A stretch of DNA of 54,195 bases from Pseudomonadota bacterium (GCA_023399375.1 JAEWPX010000147.1:1-54195), one strand, 5' to 3'. Counted from the stretch's first letter, positions 16,162-24,472 are shown. Notes: generated from the sequence alone by a model not told the origin. Numbers and translations are program-made.

Positions 16162-16814
16162 AGGCTCACCATCTCCATCCCCCGGGCGCGGCACAGGGGC
16201 TCTAATTGTTGACGAATCTCGTCCCTGCGCCCGAAGGACGTGATGAGGACGGCCTGGCAATCCACCATTTCGAGGACATGGGGCGGAGACACGACGTAGC
16301 CGTGAAAAAGGGTGCCCTGCTTGTCCGGGTCGTTGTCCACCAGGGCCACGACCTTGACAGGCATCGCCCCGAGGGCGGACAGAGCCACTTCGCAGGTTTC
16401 CGACGCGCCGAAAAGCGCGATGCGTTCGATTGCGCGGCGTGACAGCTCCTTGAGGCGCGCGGCCACCTGCCGCTTGAGGGCGGTGTAGATGCGTATGGCT
16501 TCGCTGGAAAAGCCGCAGGCCATCTCGGCGTGCAGTTCCTCGCCGGCGGCGGTGGGGATGTAGCGGTAGCTCTTGCCGTTTCGCGCTTCGAAACGGATGA
16601 GCCCGCGTTCCTGCAGCTCGCGCAGGTGCTGGTTGACCACCGCGCCGCTTATGCCCAGGCGCTTGGCCAGATCCCGCTGGGAAAGCCCGCTGTCGTAACG
16701 CAGGGCGTCCAGGATGGCCAACACCCAGGTGTCCCGGCTGGGGGCGAAGTATTGGGTGTCCAGGGGCAAGGCTGGCAAACTGCTCATAACAAGATCATTT
16801 TGTTGCACATGCAT
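16158..16814 (-). CDS. Winged-helix regulator fused to a Rossmann-like sugar/nucleotide domain
   Basis: About 218 residues. The N-terminal half has a MarR/ArsR-style winged helix (SQRDLAKRLGISGAVVNQHL recognition region, then RGLIRFEARNGKSYRYIPT as the wing). The C-terminal half (about 130-218) has IALFGASETCEVALSAL, VVALVDNDPDKQG, and VLITSFGRRDEI, a Rossmann-type fold like the N-terminal domain of PglD sugar acetyltransferases. ATG 16814 has a close AGGA; ATG 16786 (MSSLPAL) is an alternative. It heads the operon with neuB (ATGA overlap) and the GT4 gene, and a sigma-28-like promoter lies 120-147 bases upstream. Sensing of a sugar-nucleotide to control the operon is inference. Confidence 0.75.
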   Translation of the reverse strand: MHVQQNDLVMSSLPALPLDTQYFAPSRDTWVLAILDALRYDSGLSQRDLAKRLGISGAVVNQHLRELQERGLIRFEARNGKSYRYIPTAAGEELHAEMACGFSSEAIRIYTALKRQVAARLKELSRRAIERIALFGASETCEVALSALGAMPVKVVALVDNDPDKQGTLFHGYVVSPPHVLEMVDCQAVLITSFGRRDEIRQQLEPLCRARGMEMVSL

Positions 16815-16932
16815 ATTCCTATCAGGGACATTCCCCGAGCACAACCCGCTGCCAAAAAACCTGTTGCCGCTCGCTTTTCCGGCTTGGGCCTCCCAAGGGC
16901 CCGCCGGCGTCGACCGTTCGCCGACAAAACAA

Positions 16933-16960
16933 TTATCGGCGCGTCAACCGGAAAACTTTA
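16933..16960 (-). promoter_or_regulatory. Sigma-28 (FliA)-type promoter of the regulator-neuB-glycosyltransferase operon
   Basis: Read on the minus strand: TAAAGTTT (16960-16953), 12 bases, GCCGATAA (16940-16933). Both boxes match the published enterobacterial FliA consensus exactly; the gap is 12 rather than 11, as also seen before fliC here. The -35 box sits at and just past the stop of the NadB-like gene (stop at 16944-16946). The arms CGCCGA/TCGGCG (16919-16924 and 16936-16941) form an inverted repeat across the -10, a possible operator. The leader to ATG 16814 is about 110 bases. Confidence 0.72.
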
Positions 16961-18416
16961 GTCCGCCCGCTGCGGCGAGCCGTGCGCGGGCCGCGGCGTC
17001 CCGCGCCTTCTCCAGGCGCTGCCCGAGCAGTCGTGGCAAGGCCGCCGCGTCGGGATTCCGACGCGGTACGGCATATTCTTGCAAAGTACGGGCCAGCCAG
17101 CATGCGACCTCATGCTCCTCTGTCGCGTCGCGCGAAAACCCGGCGCACGTCGCCGCTACGGCACGGGCGAACATCGCCTCATCCGGCCGTACGGCCTCGC
17201 GGGCCGCCGTTTCCCCGGCCCGCGCCCCGAACACCAGGCAGGACGCCACCATGGCCCCGCCCAGGCGGTTGGCCCCGTGCATGCCCGTGGCGCATTCGCC
17301 GGCGGCAAAAAGCGCCGGCACGCCCGTGCGCCCCCGGGCGTCCACGAGCGCCCCGCCATTGGCCGCATGGGCAAAAAGCGCCACGTCCAGACGCGCGCCC
17401 CCCTGCGTCACGACCGCGACGCCGTCCGCGTCGGCCCGGTCGAGCAGCCACAGATCCAGGGCCGCGTCCCGTTGCCCGTGGCCGAAGGGGCAGTGCCCGG
17501 CGCGGCCTGCGCCTGCCTCGCGCACGGCGTCGGGCAGGGGCGCCTCCGCCGCGGCAGCGCCGTCGAGGAGGCTCCAGACCGGCCAGAAGCGGCGGTCGCG
17601 CACGTGCGCCCACATCCATTGGAGAAACGCGGTATTGGCCATGCGCGCGCCGGCGAGCGCGAGCAGGCCGTGGCCGAAGCCGGGATTGCCGCCGCCGGCC
17701 TGGTGGCGGAGATAAAGCGGGGCCGTGCCGCCCATGGCCGCGACCACCGCGCCGGCCGGCTGGAGCGAAACCTCGCCCGCCGCGTCTTTAAAAAGCGCGC
17801 CGCAGACGCGTCCGCCCGGCTCCCGCAGGCAGGCAAGCGCGGTCATCCCGGCAAGGGCCCGGCCGCCGGCCGCCTCGATGCGCCCCCACAGGAGCCGGCG
17901 CAACCCCGGCAGGTCCGCAAGCAGGGCCGCGCGCCGCGAATCCGGGCTGAAGCAGGAAGGATAAAAGCGCAGCCGGCCCGCGTCGTCGCGCTCGAAAACC
18001 GCGCCCCAGGCTTCGAGCTCCAGACGGCGGGGCAGCGCCTCGGCGGCGAGCGCCGCCACCAGTTCGGGCACGACAAGGCCCGGCGCGGCCACGGCCGCGG
18101 CCTCGCGGCAAAAGGCCTCGCGCGCGGCGTCGCTCTCCGGCGCGTGCAGGCCCAACCGGCCGTGCATGTTGGCAAAAGACGACCCGGACGGCCCGGACTG
18201 CGTCGCGGCGACAACCACGGCCGCCCCGGGCGCGGCGGCAAGCGCCGCCAATGCGGCGCGAAGCCCGGCAAGCCCCGCCCCAAGCACCAGCACGTCCACG
18301 GCGGGCAGCAACGAGAAATTCGGGGGAATTCCTTCCGGCATACGCCACCATGCGGCAACTTGGTCCGGCGTGCAAGACGCCGGCGGCCCCTGGACGACCG
18401 GGAACCGCGCGGGCAT
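16944..18416 (-). CDS. NadB-like FAD-dependent oxidoreductase (fumarate reductase/aspartate oxidase fold)
   Basis: About 490 residues. A dinucleotide-binding VDVLVLGAGLAGLRAAL motif is near residue 42. GRTGVPALFAAGECATGMHGANRLGG near residue 390 is the hallmark FAD-binding C-terminal motif of L-aspartate oxidase and fumarate reductase flavoproteins (quoted in pieces GVPALFAAGECATG and MHGANRLGG). It is shorter than typical NadB (about 530), and the AHAANGGALV segment stands where NadB has its conserved active-site His region. No nadA or nadC neighbours are present, so the substrate is open. ATG 18416 lacks a clear Shine-Dalgarno; a start at 18341 (MPEGIPP) is possible. The sigma-28-like promoter for the next operon overlaps its 3-prime end. 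Confidence 0.75.
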   Translation of the reverse strand: MPARFPVVQGPPASCTPDQVAAWWRMPEGIPPNFSLLPAVDVLVLGAGLAGLRAALAALAAAPGAAVVVAATQSGPSGSSFANMHGRLGLHAPESDAAREAFCREAAAVAAPGLVVPELVAALAAEALPRRLELEAWGAVFERDDAGRLRFYPSCFSPDSRRAALLADLPGLRRLLWGRIEAAGGRALAGMTALACLREPGGRVCGALFKDAAGEVSLQPAGAVVAAMGGTAPLYLRHQAGGGNPGFGHGLLALAGARMANTAFLQWMWAHVRDRRFWPVWSLLDGAAAAEAPLPDAVREAGAGRAGHCPFGHGQRDAALDLWLLDRADADGVAVVTQGGARLDVALFAHAANGGALVDARGRTGVPALFAAGECATGMHGANRLGGAMVASCLVFGARAGETAAREAVRPDEAMFARAVAATCAGFSRDATEEHEVACWLARTLQEYAVPRRNPDAAALPRLLGQRLEKARDAAARARLAAAGGLKFSG

Positions 18417-18446
18417 ACTGCAAAAAACGTCTTCCCCGGAGGTCTT

Positions 18447-18878
18447 ATGAAGCGCCTTCTCGTCGCGCTGCTGTGCGCCCTGGTCCTTTTACCCGCCCTG
18501 GCCTGCGCCGAGGACGCCGCGCCCGTCACCGCCGACCAGCAGCCGGCCGTGGACGCGGCCCAAAACTGGCTCGCCGGTATCGACGCCGGCGCGTACGGCA
18601 AGAGCTGGGACGGCGGCTCGGCCTATTTTCGCGGCGCCGTCTCGCAAAAGGACTGGGAAACGGCGCTGACCGCCTTTCGCAAGCCCCTGGGCGCGCTCGG
18701 TTCCCGCCGCGTCACCAAGGCCAAGAGCCTGACCTCCCTGGCTGGCGCGCCGGACGGCACGTATGTGGTCATGGAGTTCGCGACCTCCTTTGCCAAGAAA
18801 AAGGAAGCCTTCGAGACGGTCTGCTTTTCCCGCGAGGCCGACGGCTCCTGGCGCGCCGCCGGCTATTTCATCCGGTAG
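18447..18878 (+). CDS. Secreted DUF4019-domain protein
   Basis: A 143-residue protein with a classical signal peptide (MKRLLVALLCALVLLPALACA, cleaved near residue 21). The mature part matches DUF4019: AAQNWLAGIDAGAYGKSWD near residue 34, then KDWETAL, RKPLGALGSR, and a final DGSWRAAGYFI strand. The fold is probably a small NTF2-like or SnoaL-like periplasmic domain; the function is not known. ATG 18447 follows GGAGG at 18438-18442. It is divergent from the NadB-like gene with 30 bases between starts and is followed by the VOC gene after 84 bases. Confidence 0.85.
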   Translation: MKRLLVALLCALVLLPALACAEDAAPVTADQQPAVDAAQNWLAGIDAGAYGKSWDGGSAYFRGAVSQKDWETALTAFRKPLGALGSRRVTKAKSLTSLAGAPDGTYVVMEFATSFAKKKEAFETVCFSREADGSWRAAGYFIR

Positions 18879-18962
18879 CATCAACCGAAGCGCGCGACCG
18901 CGCGAACACGGCCGGACGGGAACCGGGCAATGCGGTACGAGCCGTTTCCCACAGGAGCCCCT

Positions 18963-19439
18963 ATGTCCATCCATTTCCACAGCCCCTGCGTGTTCGTGTG
19001 CGACATGGAAGCCGCACGCGCCTTTTACGAGGAAGTGCTGGGCCAGACGCCGACCCTGGTCCTCGACGGCTACGTGGTCTACCCCGGTTTCGCCCTGTGG
19101 CGGGCGGACACGGCCGGACAGCACGTCTTCGGCGACGCTTCGGCCCTGCCGCCCGGCCGTCTGGGGCGGGATAATTTCGAGCTGTATTTCGAAACCGAGG
19201 CGGTGGAGGCGGCCTTCGAGGCGGTCTCCGCCCGGGCCGAGGCGCTGTGTCCCTTGAAGACGCAGCCCTGGGCGCAACGCTGCTTCCGGGTGCGCGACCC
19301 GGAGGGGCACATCGTCGAAGTGGCGGAACCCATGGAACTTGTCGTACGGCGTCTGACGGCGTCGGGCATGGATGTGGCGGCCGTGTGCGCGACGATGCGG
19401 ATGCCGGAGGCGTTCGTGCGGGCGGCGCTTGCGACCTGA
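18963..19439 (+). CDS. VOC (glyoxalase/bleomycin-resistance) superfamily protein
   Basis: A 158-residue cytoplasmic protein with the paired beta-alpha-beta-beta-beta pattern of vicinal-oxygen-chelate proteins: VFVCDMEAARAFYEEVLGQ at the start of module 1, and FRVRDPEGHIVEVAEPM at the end of module 2. His and Glu residues usable as metal ligands are present (DPEGHIVEVAE), but the substrate cannot be told. An unusual C-terminal tail (about residues 125-158: RRLTASGMDVAAVC...) resembles a small helical addition. ATG 18963 follows AGGAG at 18953-18957. Confidence 0.82.
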   Translation: MSIHFHSPCVFVCDMEAARAFYEEVLGQTPTLVLDGYVVYPGFALWRADTAGQHVFGDASALPPGRLGRDNFELYFETEAVEAAFEAVSARAEALCPLKTQPWAQRCFRVRDPEGHIVEVAEPMELVVRRLTASGMDVAAVCATMRMPEAFVRAALAT

Positions 19440-19472
19440 GGGCGGCTGCGCGGCCGAGGCGGCCTCGATCCC

Positions 19473-19501
19473 TTGCCTTGCCAATCGCCCTCGCGTAGAC
19501 T
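19473..19501 (+). promoter_or_regulatory. Sigma-70-type promoter of the rib operon
   Basis: TTGCCT (19473-19478), 17 bases, TAGACT (19496-19501); the expected start is near 19508, leaving a leader of about 77 bases to ribBA. Confidence 0.55.
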
Positions 19502-19513
19502 ATTTCCCCCTTT

Positions 19514-19542
19514 GACCCGGCCGCCCGGGTCTTTGGTCTTTT
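19514..19542 (+). terminator. Leader hairpin before ribBA (terminator- or attenuator-like)
   Basis: GACCCGG (19514-19520) pairs with CCGGGTC (19525-19531), followed by a T-rich stretch (TTTGGTCTTTT). It lies downstream of the predicted transcription start, so it could attenuate the rib operon or terminate readthrough from the VOC gene. I see no conserved FMN-riboswitch core around it. Confidence 0.4.
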
Positions 19543-19584
19543 CCACAGGGCCGCCCCAGCCGCCCAAAAGAGGGATACCCACGT

Positions 19585-20805
19585 ATGCGTATAAGCCCCA
19601 TCGAGGAAGCCATCGAGGAAATCCGCGCCGGACGGATGGTCATCCTCGTCGACGACGAAGACCGTGAAAACGAAGGCGATCTCACCGTCGCCGCCGAAAA
19701 GGTCACCCCCGAACTCATCAATTTCATGGCCACCCACGGACGCGGCCTGATCTGCCTGTCCCTGGCCCCGGACCTCGTGGACCAGCTCGGGCTGCCCATG
19801 ATGACGAGCGACAACAAGTCCCCCTTCGGCACGGGGTTCACCGTCTCCATCGAGGCCAAGGTGGGCGTGTCCACGGGCATCTCCGCCTTCGACCGCGCGA
19901 CCACCATTCTCGCCGCCGTGGCCGACGGCGCGACCCCCGACGACCTCGTCACCCCGGGGCACATCTTTCCGCTGCGGGCCAAGGAAGGCGGCGTGCTCGA
20001 CCGCGCCGGACAGACCGAGGGCTCGGTGGACCTGGCGCGCCTGGCCGGACTCAAGCCCGCCGGCGTCATCTGCGAGATCATGCGCGAGGACGGCAACATG
20101 GCGCGCATGCCCGATCTCGTGGAGTTCGCCGAAAAGCACAACATCAAGATCGCCACCGTCGCCGATCTCATCCGCTACCGCCTGAAGTTCGGCCGCCTCG
20201 CCGTGACCAAGGTGGCCGAGGCCGGCCTGCCCACCGCCTTCGGCACCTTCCGCGCCGTGGCGTTCACGGCAAGCGAAGACCACAAGACCCACATCGCCCT
20301 GGTCAAGGGCGACATCCACCCCGACGAGCCCGTGCTCGTGCGCGTGCACAGCGAATGCCTGACCGGCGACGTGTTCGGCTCGCTGCGCTGCGACTGCGGC
20401 AACCAGTTGCACGAGGCCATGCGCATGATCGAGACCGAGGGCAAGGGCGTGATCCTCTACATGCGCCAGGAAGGCCGGGGCATCGGACTGGCCAACAAGA
20501 TCAAGGCCTACGCCCTCCAGGAACAGGGCCTCGACACCGTGGACGCCAACCTGCGCCTGGGCTTCAAGGCCGACCTGCGCGAATACGGCACCGGCGCGCA
20601 GATCCTCGTGGCGCTCGGCGTCTCCAAGATGCGCCTGATGACCAACAACCCCAAAAAGATCGTCGGGCTCGAGGGCTACGGCCTCGAGGTCGTGGAACGG
20701 GTGCCCATCGAGAGCTGCCCCTGCGCCGAGAACACCTGCTATCTGACCACCAAGCGCGACCGCATGGGGCACCTGCTCCACCTGCCGGACCAGGCAACCA
20801 AGTAG
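19585..20805 (+). CDS. ribBA: Bifunctional 3,4-dihydroxy-2-butanone-4-phosphate synthase / GTP cyclohydrolase II
   Basis: A 406-residue fusion covering both entry steps of riboflavin synthesis. The N-terminal RibB domain (about 1-200) has DDEDRENEGDL at residues 23-33 and TPGHIFPLRAKEGGVL with RAGQTEGSVDLARLAG. The C-terminal RibA domain (about 205-400) has RVHSECLTGDVFGSLRCDCG, whose three Cys bind zinc, and MRQEGRGIGLANKI with the catalytic Arg and Glu region. Length is standard. ATG 19585 follows AGAGGGA. It heads a run with ribH, nusB and leuS; the sigma-70-type promoter at 19473-19501 probably drives at least the first three. Confidence 0.97.
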   Translation: MRISPIEEAIEEIRAGRMVILVDDEDRENEGDLTVAAEKVTPELINFMATHGRGLICLSLAPDLVDQLGLPMMTSDNKSPFGTGFTVSIEAKVGVSTGISAFDRATTILAAVADGATPDDLVTPGHIFPLRAKEGGVLDRAGQTEGSVDLARLAGLKPAGVICEIMREDGNMARMPDLVEFAEKHNIKIATVADLIRYRLKFGRLAVTKVAEAGLPTAFGTFRAVAFTASEDHKTHIALVKGDIHPDEPVLVRVHSECLTGDVFGSLRCDCGNQLHEAMRMIETEGKGVILYMRQEGRGIGLANKIKAYALQEQGLDTVDANLRLGFKADLREYGTGAQILVALGVSKMRLMTNNPKKIVGLEGYGLEVVERVPIESCPCAENTCYLTTKRDRMGHLLHLPDQATK

Positions 20806-20858
20806 GGACGTTTTTTCCACACGCCAAGGGGCGGCCAGCCGCCCGGGAGAACCGCGAC

Positions 20859-21329
20859 ATGCACCACATAACGACCATCGAAGGCCAGCTCACCGCCCAG
20901 GGACTCAAGTTCGCCCTGGTGGTCGGGCGCTTCAACGACTTCATCAGCGAACGCCTCGTGGGCGGGGCCATCGACTACCTGACCCGCCACGGCGGCGACC
21001 GCGCCGACATCACCCTCGTGCGCGTGCCCGGGGCGTTCGAGATTCCCCTGGCCGCCAAGAAGCTCGCCGCTTCGGGCAAATACCACGGCGTGGTCTGCCT
21101 CGGCGCGGTCATCCGCGGCGCGACCCCGCACTTCGAGTACGTGGCCAACGAATGCGTCAAGGGCCTGGCCCACGTCATGCTCGATACCGACGTGCCCGTG
21201 GGATTTGGCGTGCTCACCGTGGACACCCTGGAACAGGCCATCGAACGCGCCGGTTCCAAGGCCGGCAACAAGGGCGTGGAAGCCGCCGCGGCCGTGCTCG
21301 AGATGGTGCGCGTGCTGGAGCAGCTCTAA
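20859..21329 (+). CDS. ribH: 6,7-dimethyl-8-ribityllumazine synthase
   Basis: A 156-residue enzyme that joins the RibB product with the pyrimidine intermediate to give lumazine, forming icosahedral or decameric shells in its family. Motifs: VVGRFNDFISERLVGGA (residues about 20-36), RVPGAFEIPLAAKKLA, and CLGAVIRGATPHFEYVANE carrying the catalytic His. Length matches the family. ATG 20859 follows GGGAGA. It is 53 bases after ribBA and 3 bases before nusB; riboflavin synthase alpha (ribE) and ribD are not in the window. Confidence 0.97.
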   Translation: MHHITTIEGQLTAQGLKFALVVGRFNDFISERLVGGAIDYLTRHGGDRADITLVRVPGAFEIPLAAKKLAASGKYHGVVCLGAVIRGATPHFEYVANECVKGLAHVMLDTDVPVGFGVLTVDTLEQAIERAGSKAGNKGVEAAAAVLEMVRVLEQL

Positions 21330-21332
21330 CCC

Positions 21333-21836
21333 ATGGCCCAGGCCGCACAGAGCATCATGACCGAATCCGAAGAGAAAAAGCCCGTCGCCTCGCGGCGCAA
21401 GGGCCGCAAGCAGGCCTTCGAGTGCCTCTACGGCCTCATTTTCGAGTCCGCGGCCGACGCCCGTTCCCTGCGCCGGTTGTTTTCCCGCTGTCCCCACGAC
21501 GTGAGCGAGGGCGACGACGACGCCGGCGGGGAATTCGCCTGGGAGATCGTCTCGGGCGTGTGGAACAACCAACGGGAGATCGACGCGCTGATCGTGCGTT
21601 TCTCCAAGAACTGGAAGCTCTCGCGCATCGCCAAGGTGGAACTGACCATCCTGCGCCTGGCGGTCTTCGAGATCCTCTACCGGCCGGACATTCCGCTTCG
21701 CGTCACGCTCAACGAAGCCATCGAACTGGCCAAGCGCTACGGCGACGAGAACTCCCGCAACTTCATCAACGGCATCCTCGACGCCATTGCCAAGGCCGTT
21801 GACAGCGGCGAGTTCGAAATCCACAAGGATTTGTAA
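21333..21836 (+). CDS. nusB: Transcription antitermination factor NusB
   Basis: A 167-residue all-helical RNA-binding protein that, with NusE (S10), binds boxA of rRNA leaders. Seen: RRKGRKQAFECLYGL at the N-terminal Arg-rich helix, then VSGVWNNQREIDALIV, LSRIAKVELTILRLAVFEIL and PLRVTLNEAIELAKRYGDENSRNFINGIL, the conserved C-terminal core. ATG 21333 is 3 bases after the ribH stop and has a distant GGAG; ATG 21357 (MTESEEK) is a second candidate that would remove a weakly conserved eight residues. The ribH-nusB pairing is common across bacteria. Confidence 0.96.
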   Translation: MAQAAQSIMTESEEKKPVASRRKGRKQAFECLYGLIFESAADARSLRRLFSRCPHDVSEGDDDAGGEFAWEIVSGVWNNQREIDALIVRFSKNWKLSRIAKVELTILRLAVFEILYRPDIPLRVTLNEAIELAKRYGDENSRNFINGILDAIAKAVDSGEFEIHKDL

Positions 21837-21898
21837 CCCGCAGCCTTTCCTGCACAAGACCATCGCGACAAGCATCCGCCGCCAAGGAGCAGCCCCCC

Positions 21899-24412
21899 AT
21901 GAGCAAGTACGTGCCCGAGGACGTCGAGAAAAAATGGCAGGCCGTCTGGGAAGACGGCGGCCACTTCAAGGTCGAGGCCGACCCCGCGCGGCCCAAGTAC
22001 TACGTCCTCGAGATGTTCCCCTACCCCTCGGGGCGCATCCACATGGGGCACGTGCGCAACTACTCCATCGGCGACGTGGTGGCGCGGTTCAAGCGTATGG
22101 AAGGCCACAACGTGCTCCACCCCATGGGCTGGGACGCGTTCGGCATGCCGGCGGAAAACGCCGCCATCAAGCACGGCCTGCACCCCGCCGCCTGGACCAT
22201 CTCCAACATCGACTCCATGCGCGTGCAACTGAAGCGCCTGGGCTACTCCTACGACTGGCGGCGCGAGATCGCCACCTGCCATCCCGGCTACTACGTCCAC
22301 GAGCAGCGCTTCTTCCTGGACTTCCTCAAAAAGGGCCTCGTCTACCGCAAGCACTCGCCCCAGAACTGGTGCGAAACCTGCGGCACGGTGCTCGCCAACG
22401 AGCAGGTCATCGACGGCTGCTGCTGGCGCTGCGACCAGAAGGTCGTGCAGAAAGACCTCGAGCAGTGGTTTTTGCGCATCACGGACTACGCCGAGGAACT
22501 CTTGGCCGACCTGGACAAGCTCGCCGGCGGCTGGCCCGAGCGCGTGCTCACCATGCAGCGCAACTGGATCGGCAAGTCCGTGGGCGCGGAGCTCTCCTTC
22601 GCCCTGGCCGAGCCCGTTGCGGGCGAAACCGGCGTCACCGTCTTCACCACTCGGCCGGACACGCTTTTCGGCGCGACCTTCATGAGCCTTGCCGCCGAGC
22701 ATCCGCTGGTGCCGAAGCTCATCGCGGGCAAGCCCCAGGAAACGGCCGTGACCGCCTTCGTCGAAAGCGTGCGCAACATGGACCGCATCGTGCGCGGCGG
22801 CGAGGACCTGGAAAAGGAAGGCGTCTTCACCGGGGCCTATTGCATCAATCCCGCAACGGGCGCGCCCATCCCCATTTTCGTCGCCAACTTCGTGCTCATG
22901 GGCTACGGCACGGGCGCGGTCATGGCCGTGCCCGCCCACGACCAGCGCGACTTCGAATTCGCCCGCAAGTACGACCTGCCGCTTCAGGTCGTCATCCAGC
23001 CCGAGGGCCAGACCCTGGACCCGGCGGCCATGACCGAGGCCTACGCCGACCCGGGCGTGCTCGTGGCGTCCGGCGACTTCACGGGACTGCCCAACGAGGA
23101 AGCCAAGGGCAGGATCATCGACTGGCTGGCGGAGACGGGGCGCGGCACGCGCAGCGTCAACTACCGGCTGCGCGACTGGAACATCTCGCGCCAGCGCTAC
23201 TGGGGCGCGCCCATTCCGGTCCTTTACTGCGAGAAGTGCGGCATCGTGCCCGTGCCGGAAAAGGACCTGCCCGTGGAGCTGCCGCGCGATCTCGCGCTTC
23301 TGCCCGACGGCCGCTCGCCCCTGCCCGTGTCGCCGTCGTTCACCGACGCCGTCTGTCCCCTGTGCGGCGGCAAGGCCCGGCGCGAGACGGACACCCTCGA
23401 CACCTTCTTCGAATCCTCCTGGTACTTCGCGCGCTACGCCTCGGCCCGCAAGACGGAAGGCCCGTTCGACCCGGCGGAAATCGGCTACTGGCTGCCCGTG
23501 GACCAGTACATCGGCGGCATCGAACACGCCATTTTGCACCTGCTCTATTCGCGCTTTTTCGTCAAGGCGCTGCGCGACTGCGGCTACGTGGCCTTTGACG
23601 AGCCCTTCTCCAACCTGCTCACCCAAGGCATGGTCATCAAGGACGGCTCGAAGATGAGCAAGTCCAAGGGCAACGTGGTGGACCCGGACCTGATGATTTC
23701 CAAGTACGGGGCCGACACGGTGCGCGTCTTCATTCTCTTTGCCGCGCCGCCGGAAAAGGACCTCGAATGGAGCGACACCGGCATCGAGGGCGCTTCGCGC
23801 TTCCTGTCGCGCCTGTGGCGGCTGGCGACCGAGGAGCTCTCCGGCGTGCTGTCGCCGGTTGCGGCCTGCGCGCCTGCCGGGGAGCTCGGGATCGACGCCC
23901 TGCCGCCGCTTTTCGCCGAGTTGCGCCGCCGCGAGCACGCCACGGCCGCCAAGGCCGGGGCGGACATCCGCGAGCGTTTCCAGTTCAACACGGCCATCGC
24001 CGCGGTCATGGAACTGGTCAATTTCCTCTACGCCAACGTCGAGGCGATCAAGGCCGAGCCCAAGGGGGCCAAGGCGGCGTCTTCGGCCGTGGCCACCCTG
24101 CTCACCGTGCTTTCGCCCATCGCCCCGCACATCTGCGAGGAGCTGTGGCAGCGCATCGGCCACACGAACCTGCTCATCGACCAGCCCTGGCCGCGCCACG
24201 ACCCGACCGCGCTGGTCACGGACGAGGTGGAGATCGTGGTGCAGGTGTGCGGCAAGCTGCGCGGCAAGGTGAGCGTGCCGCGCGACGCCTCCAAGGAGGA
24301 CCTCGAACGCGCCGCCCTGGCCGACGCCAACGTGGCCAAGCACATCGAGGGCAAGACGATCCGCAAGGTGATCGTGGTGCCCGGCAAGCTCGTCAACGTG
24401 GTGGCGAACTAG
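21899..24412 (+). CDS. leuS: Leucyl-tRNA synthetase
   Basis: An 837-residue class Ia synthetase. The HIGH-type motif is GRIHMGHVRN near residue 45; KMSKS appears as DGSKMSKSKGN near residue 585. The CP1 editing domain (about 220-420) carries TTRPDTLFGATF, whose Thr-rich loop clears mischarged tRNA. The C-terminal part includes the anticodon-binding helices and ends with a compact domain (VEIVVQVCGKLRGKVSV). Length is typical of bacterial LeuRS. ATG 21899 follows AAGGAG at 21884-21889. A strong intrinsic terminator lies at 24436-24472. Confidence 0.98.
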   Translation: MSKYVPEDVEKKWQAVWEDGGHFKVEADPARPKYYVLEMFPYPSGRIHMGHVRNYSIGDVVARFKRMEGHNVLHPMGWDAFGMPAENAAIKHGLHPAAWTISNIDSMRVQLKRLGYSYDWRREIATCHPGYYVHEQRFFLDFLKKGLVYRKHSPQNWCETCGTVLANEQVIDGCCWRCDQKVVQKDLEQWFLRITDYAEELLADLDKLAGGWPERVLTMQRNWIGKSVGAELSFALAEPVAGETGVTVFTTRPDTLFGATFMSLAAEHPLVPKLIAGKPQETAVTAFVESVRNMDRIVRGGEDLEKEGVFTGAYCINPATGAPIPIFVANFVLMGYGTGAVMAVPAHDQRDFEFARKYDLPLQVVIQPEGQTLDPAAMTEAYADPGVLVASGDFTGLPNEEAKGRIIDWLAETGRGTRSVNYRLRDWNISRQRYWGAPIPVLYCEKCGIVPVPEKDLPVELPRDLALLPDGRSPLPVSPSFTDAVCPLCGGKARRETDTLDTFFESSWYFARYASARKTEGPFDPAEIGYWLPVDQYIGGIEHAILHLLYSRFFVKALRDCGYVAFDEPFSNLLTQGMVIKDGSKMSKSKGNVVDPDLMISKYGADTVRVFILFAAPPEKDLEWSDTGIEGASRFLSRLWRLATEELSGVLSPVAACAPAGELGIDALPPLFAELRRREHATAAKAGADIRERFQFNTAIAAVMELVNFLYANVEAIKAEPKGAKAASSAVATLLTVLSPIAPHICEELWQRIGHTNLLIDQPWPRHDPTALVTDEVEIVVQVCGKLRGKVSVPRDASKEDLERAALADANVAKHIEGKTIRKVIVVPGKLVNVVAN

Positions 24413-24435
24413 CCGCCCCCCTTCCCATCACCGCC

Positions 24436-24472
24436 AAGGGCCGGGAGGACGTTCGTCCTCCCGGCCCTTTTT
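24436..24472 (+). terminator. Rho-independent terminator after leuS
   Basis: A 15-bp perfect stem (24436-24450 with 24455-24469), GTTC loop, followed by five T at 24468-24472. Confidence 0.92.

Noticed and set aside
19440..19584. FMN riboswitch before ribBA
   Set aside because: I looked for the conserved RFN-element core and did not see it; only a simple hairpin is present.
21737..24343. 868-codon minus-strand frame opposite leuS
   Set aside because: Pure antisense of LeuRS; no recognisable protein features.
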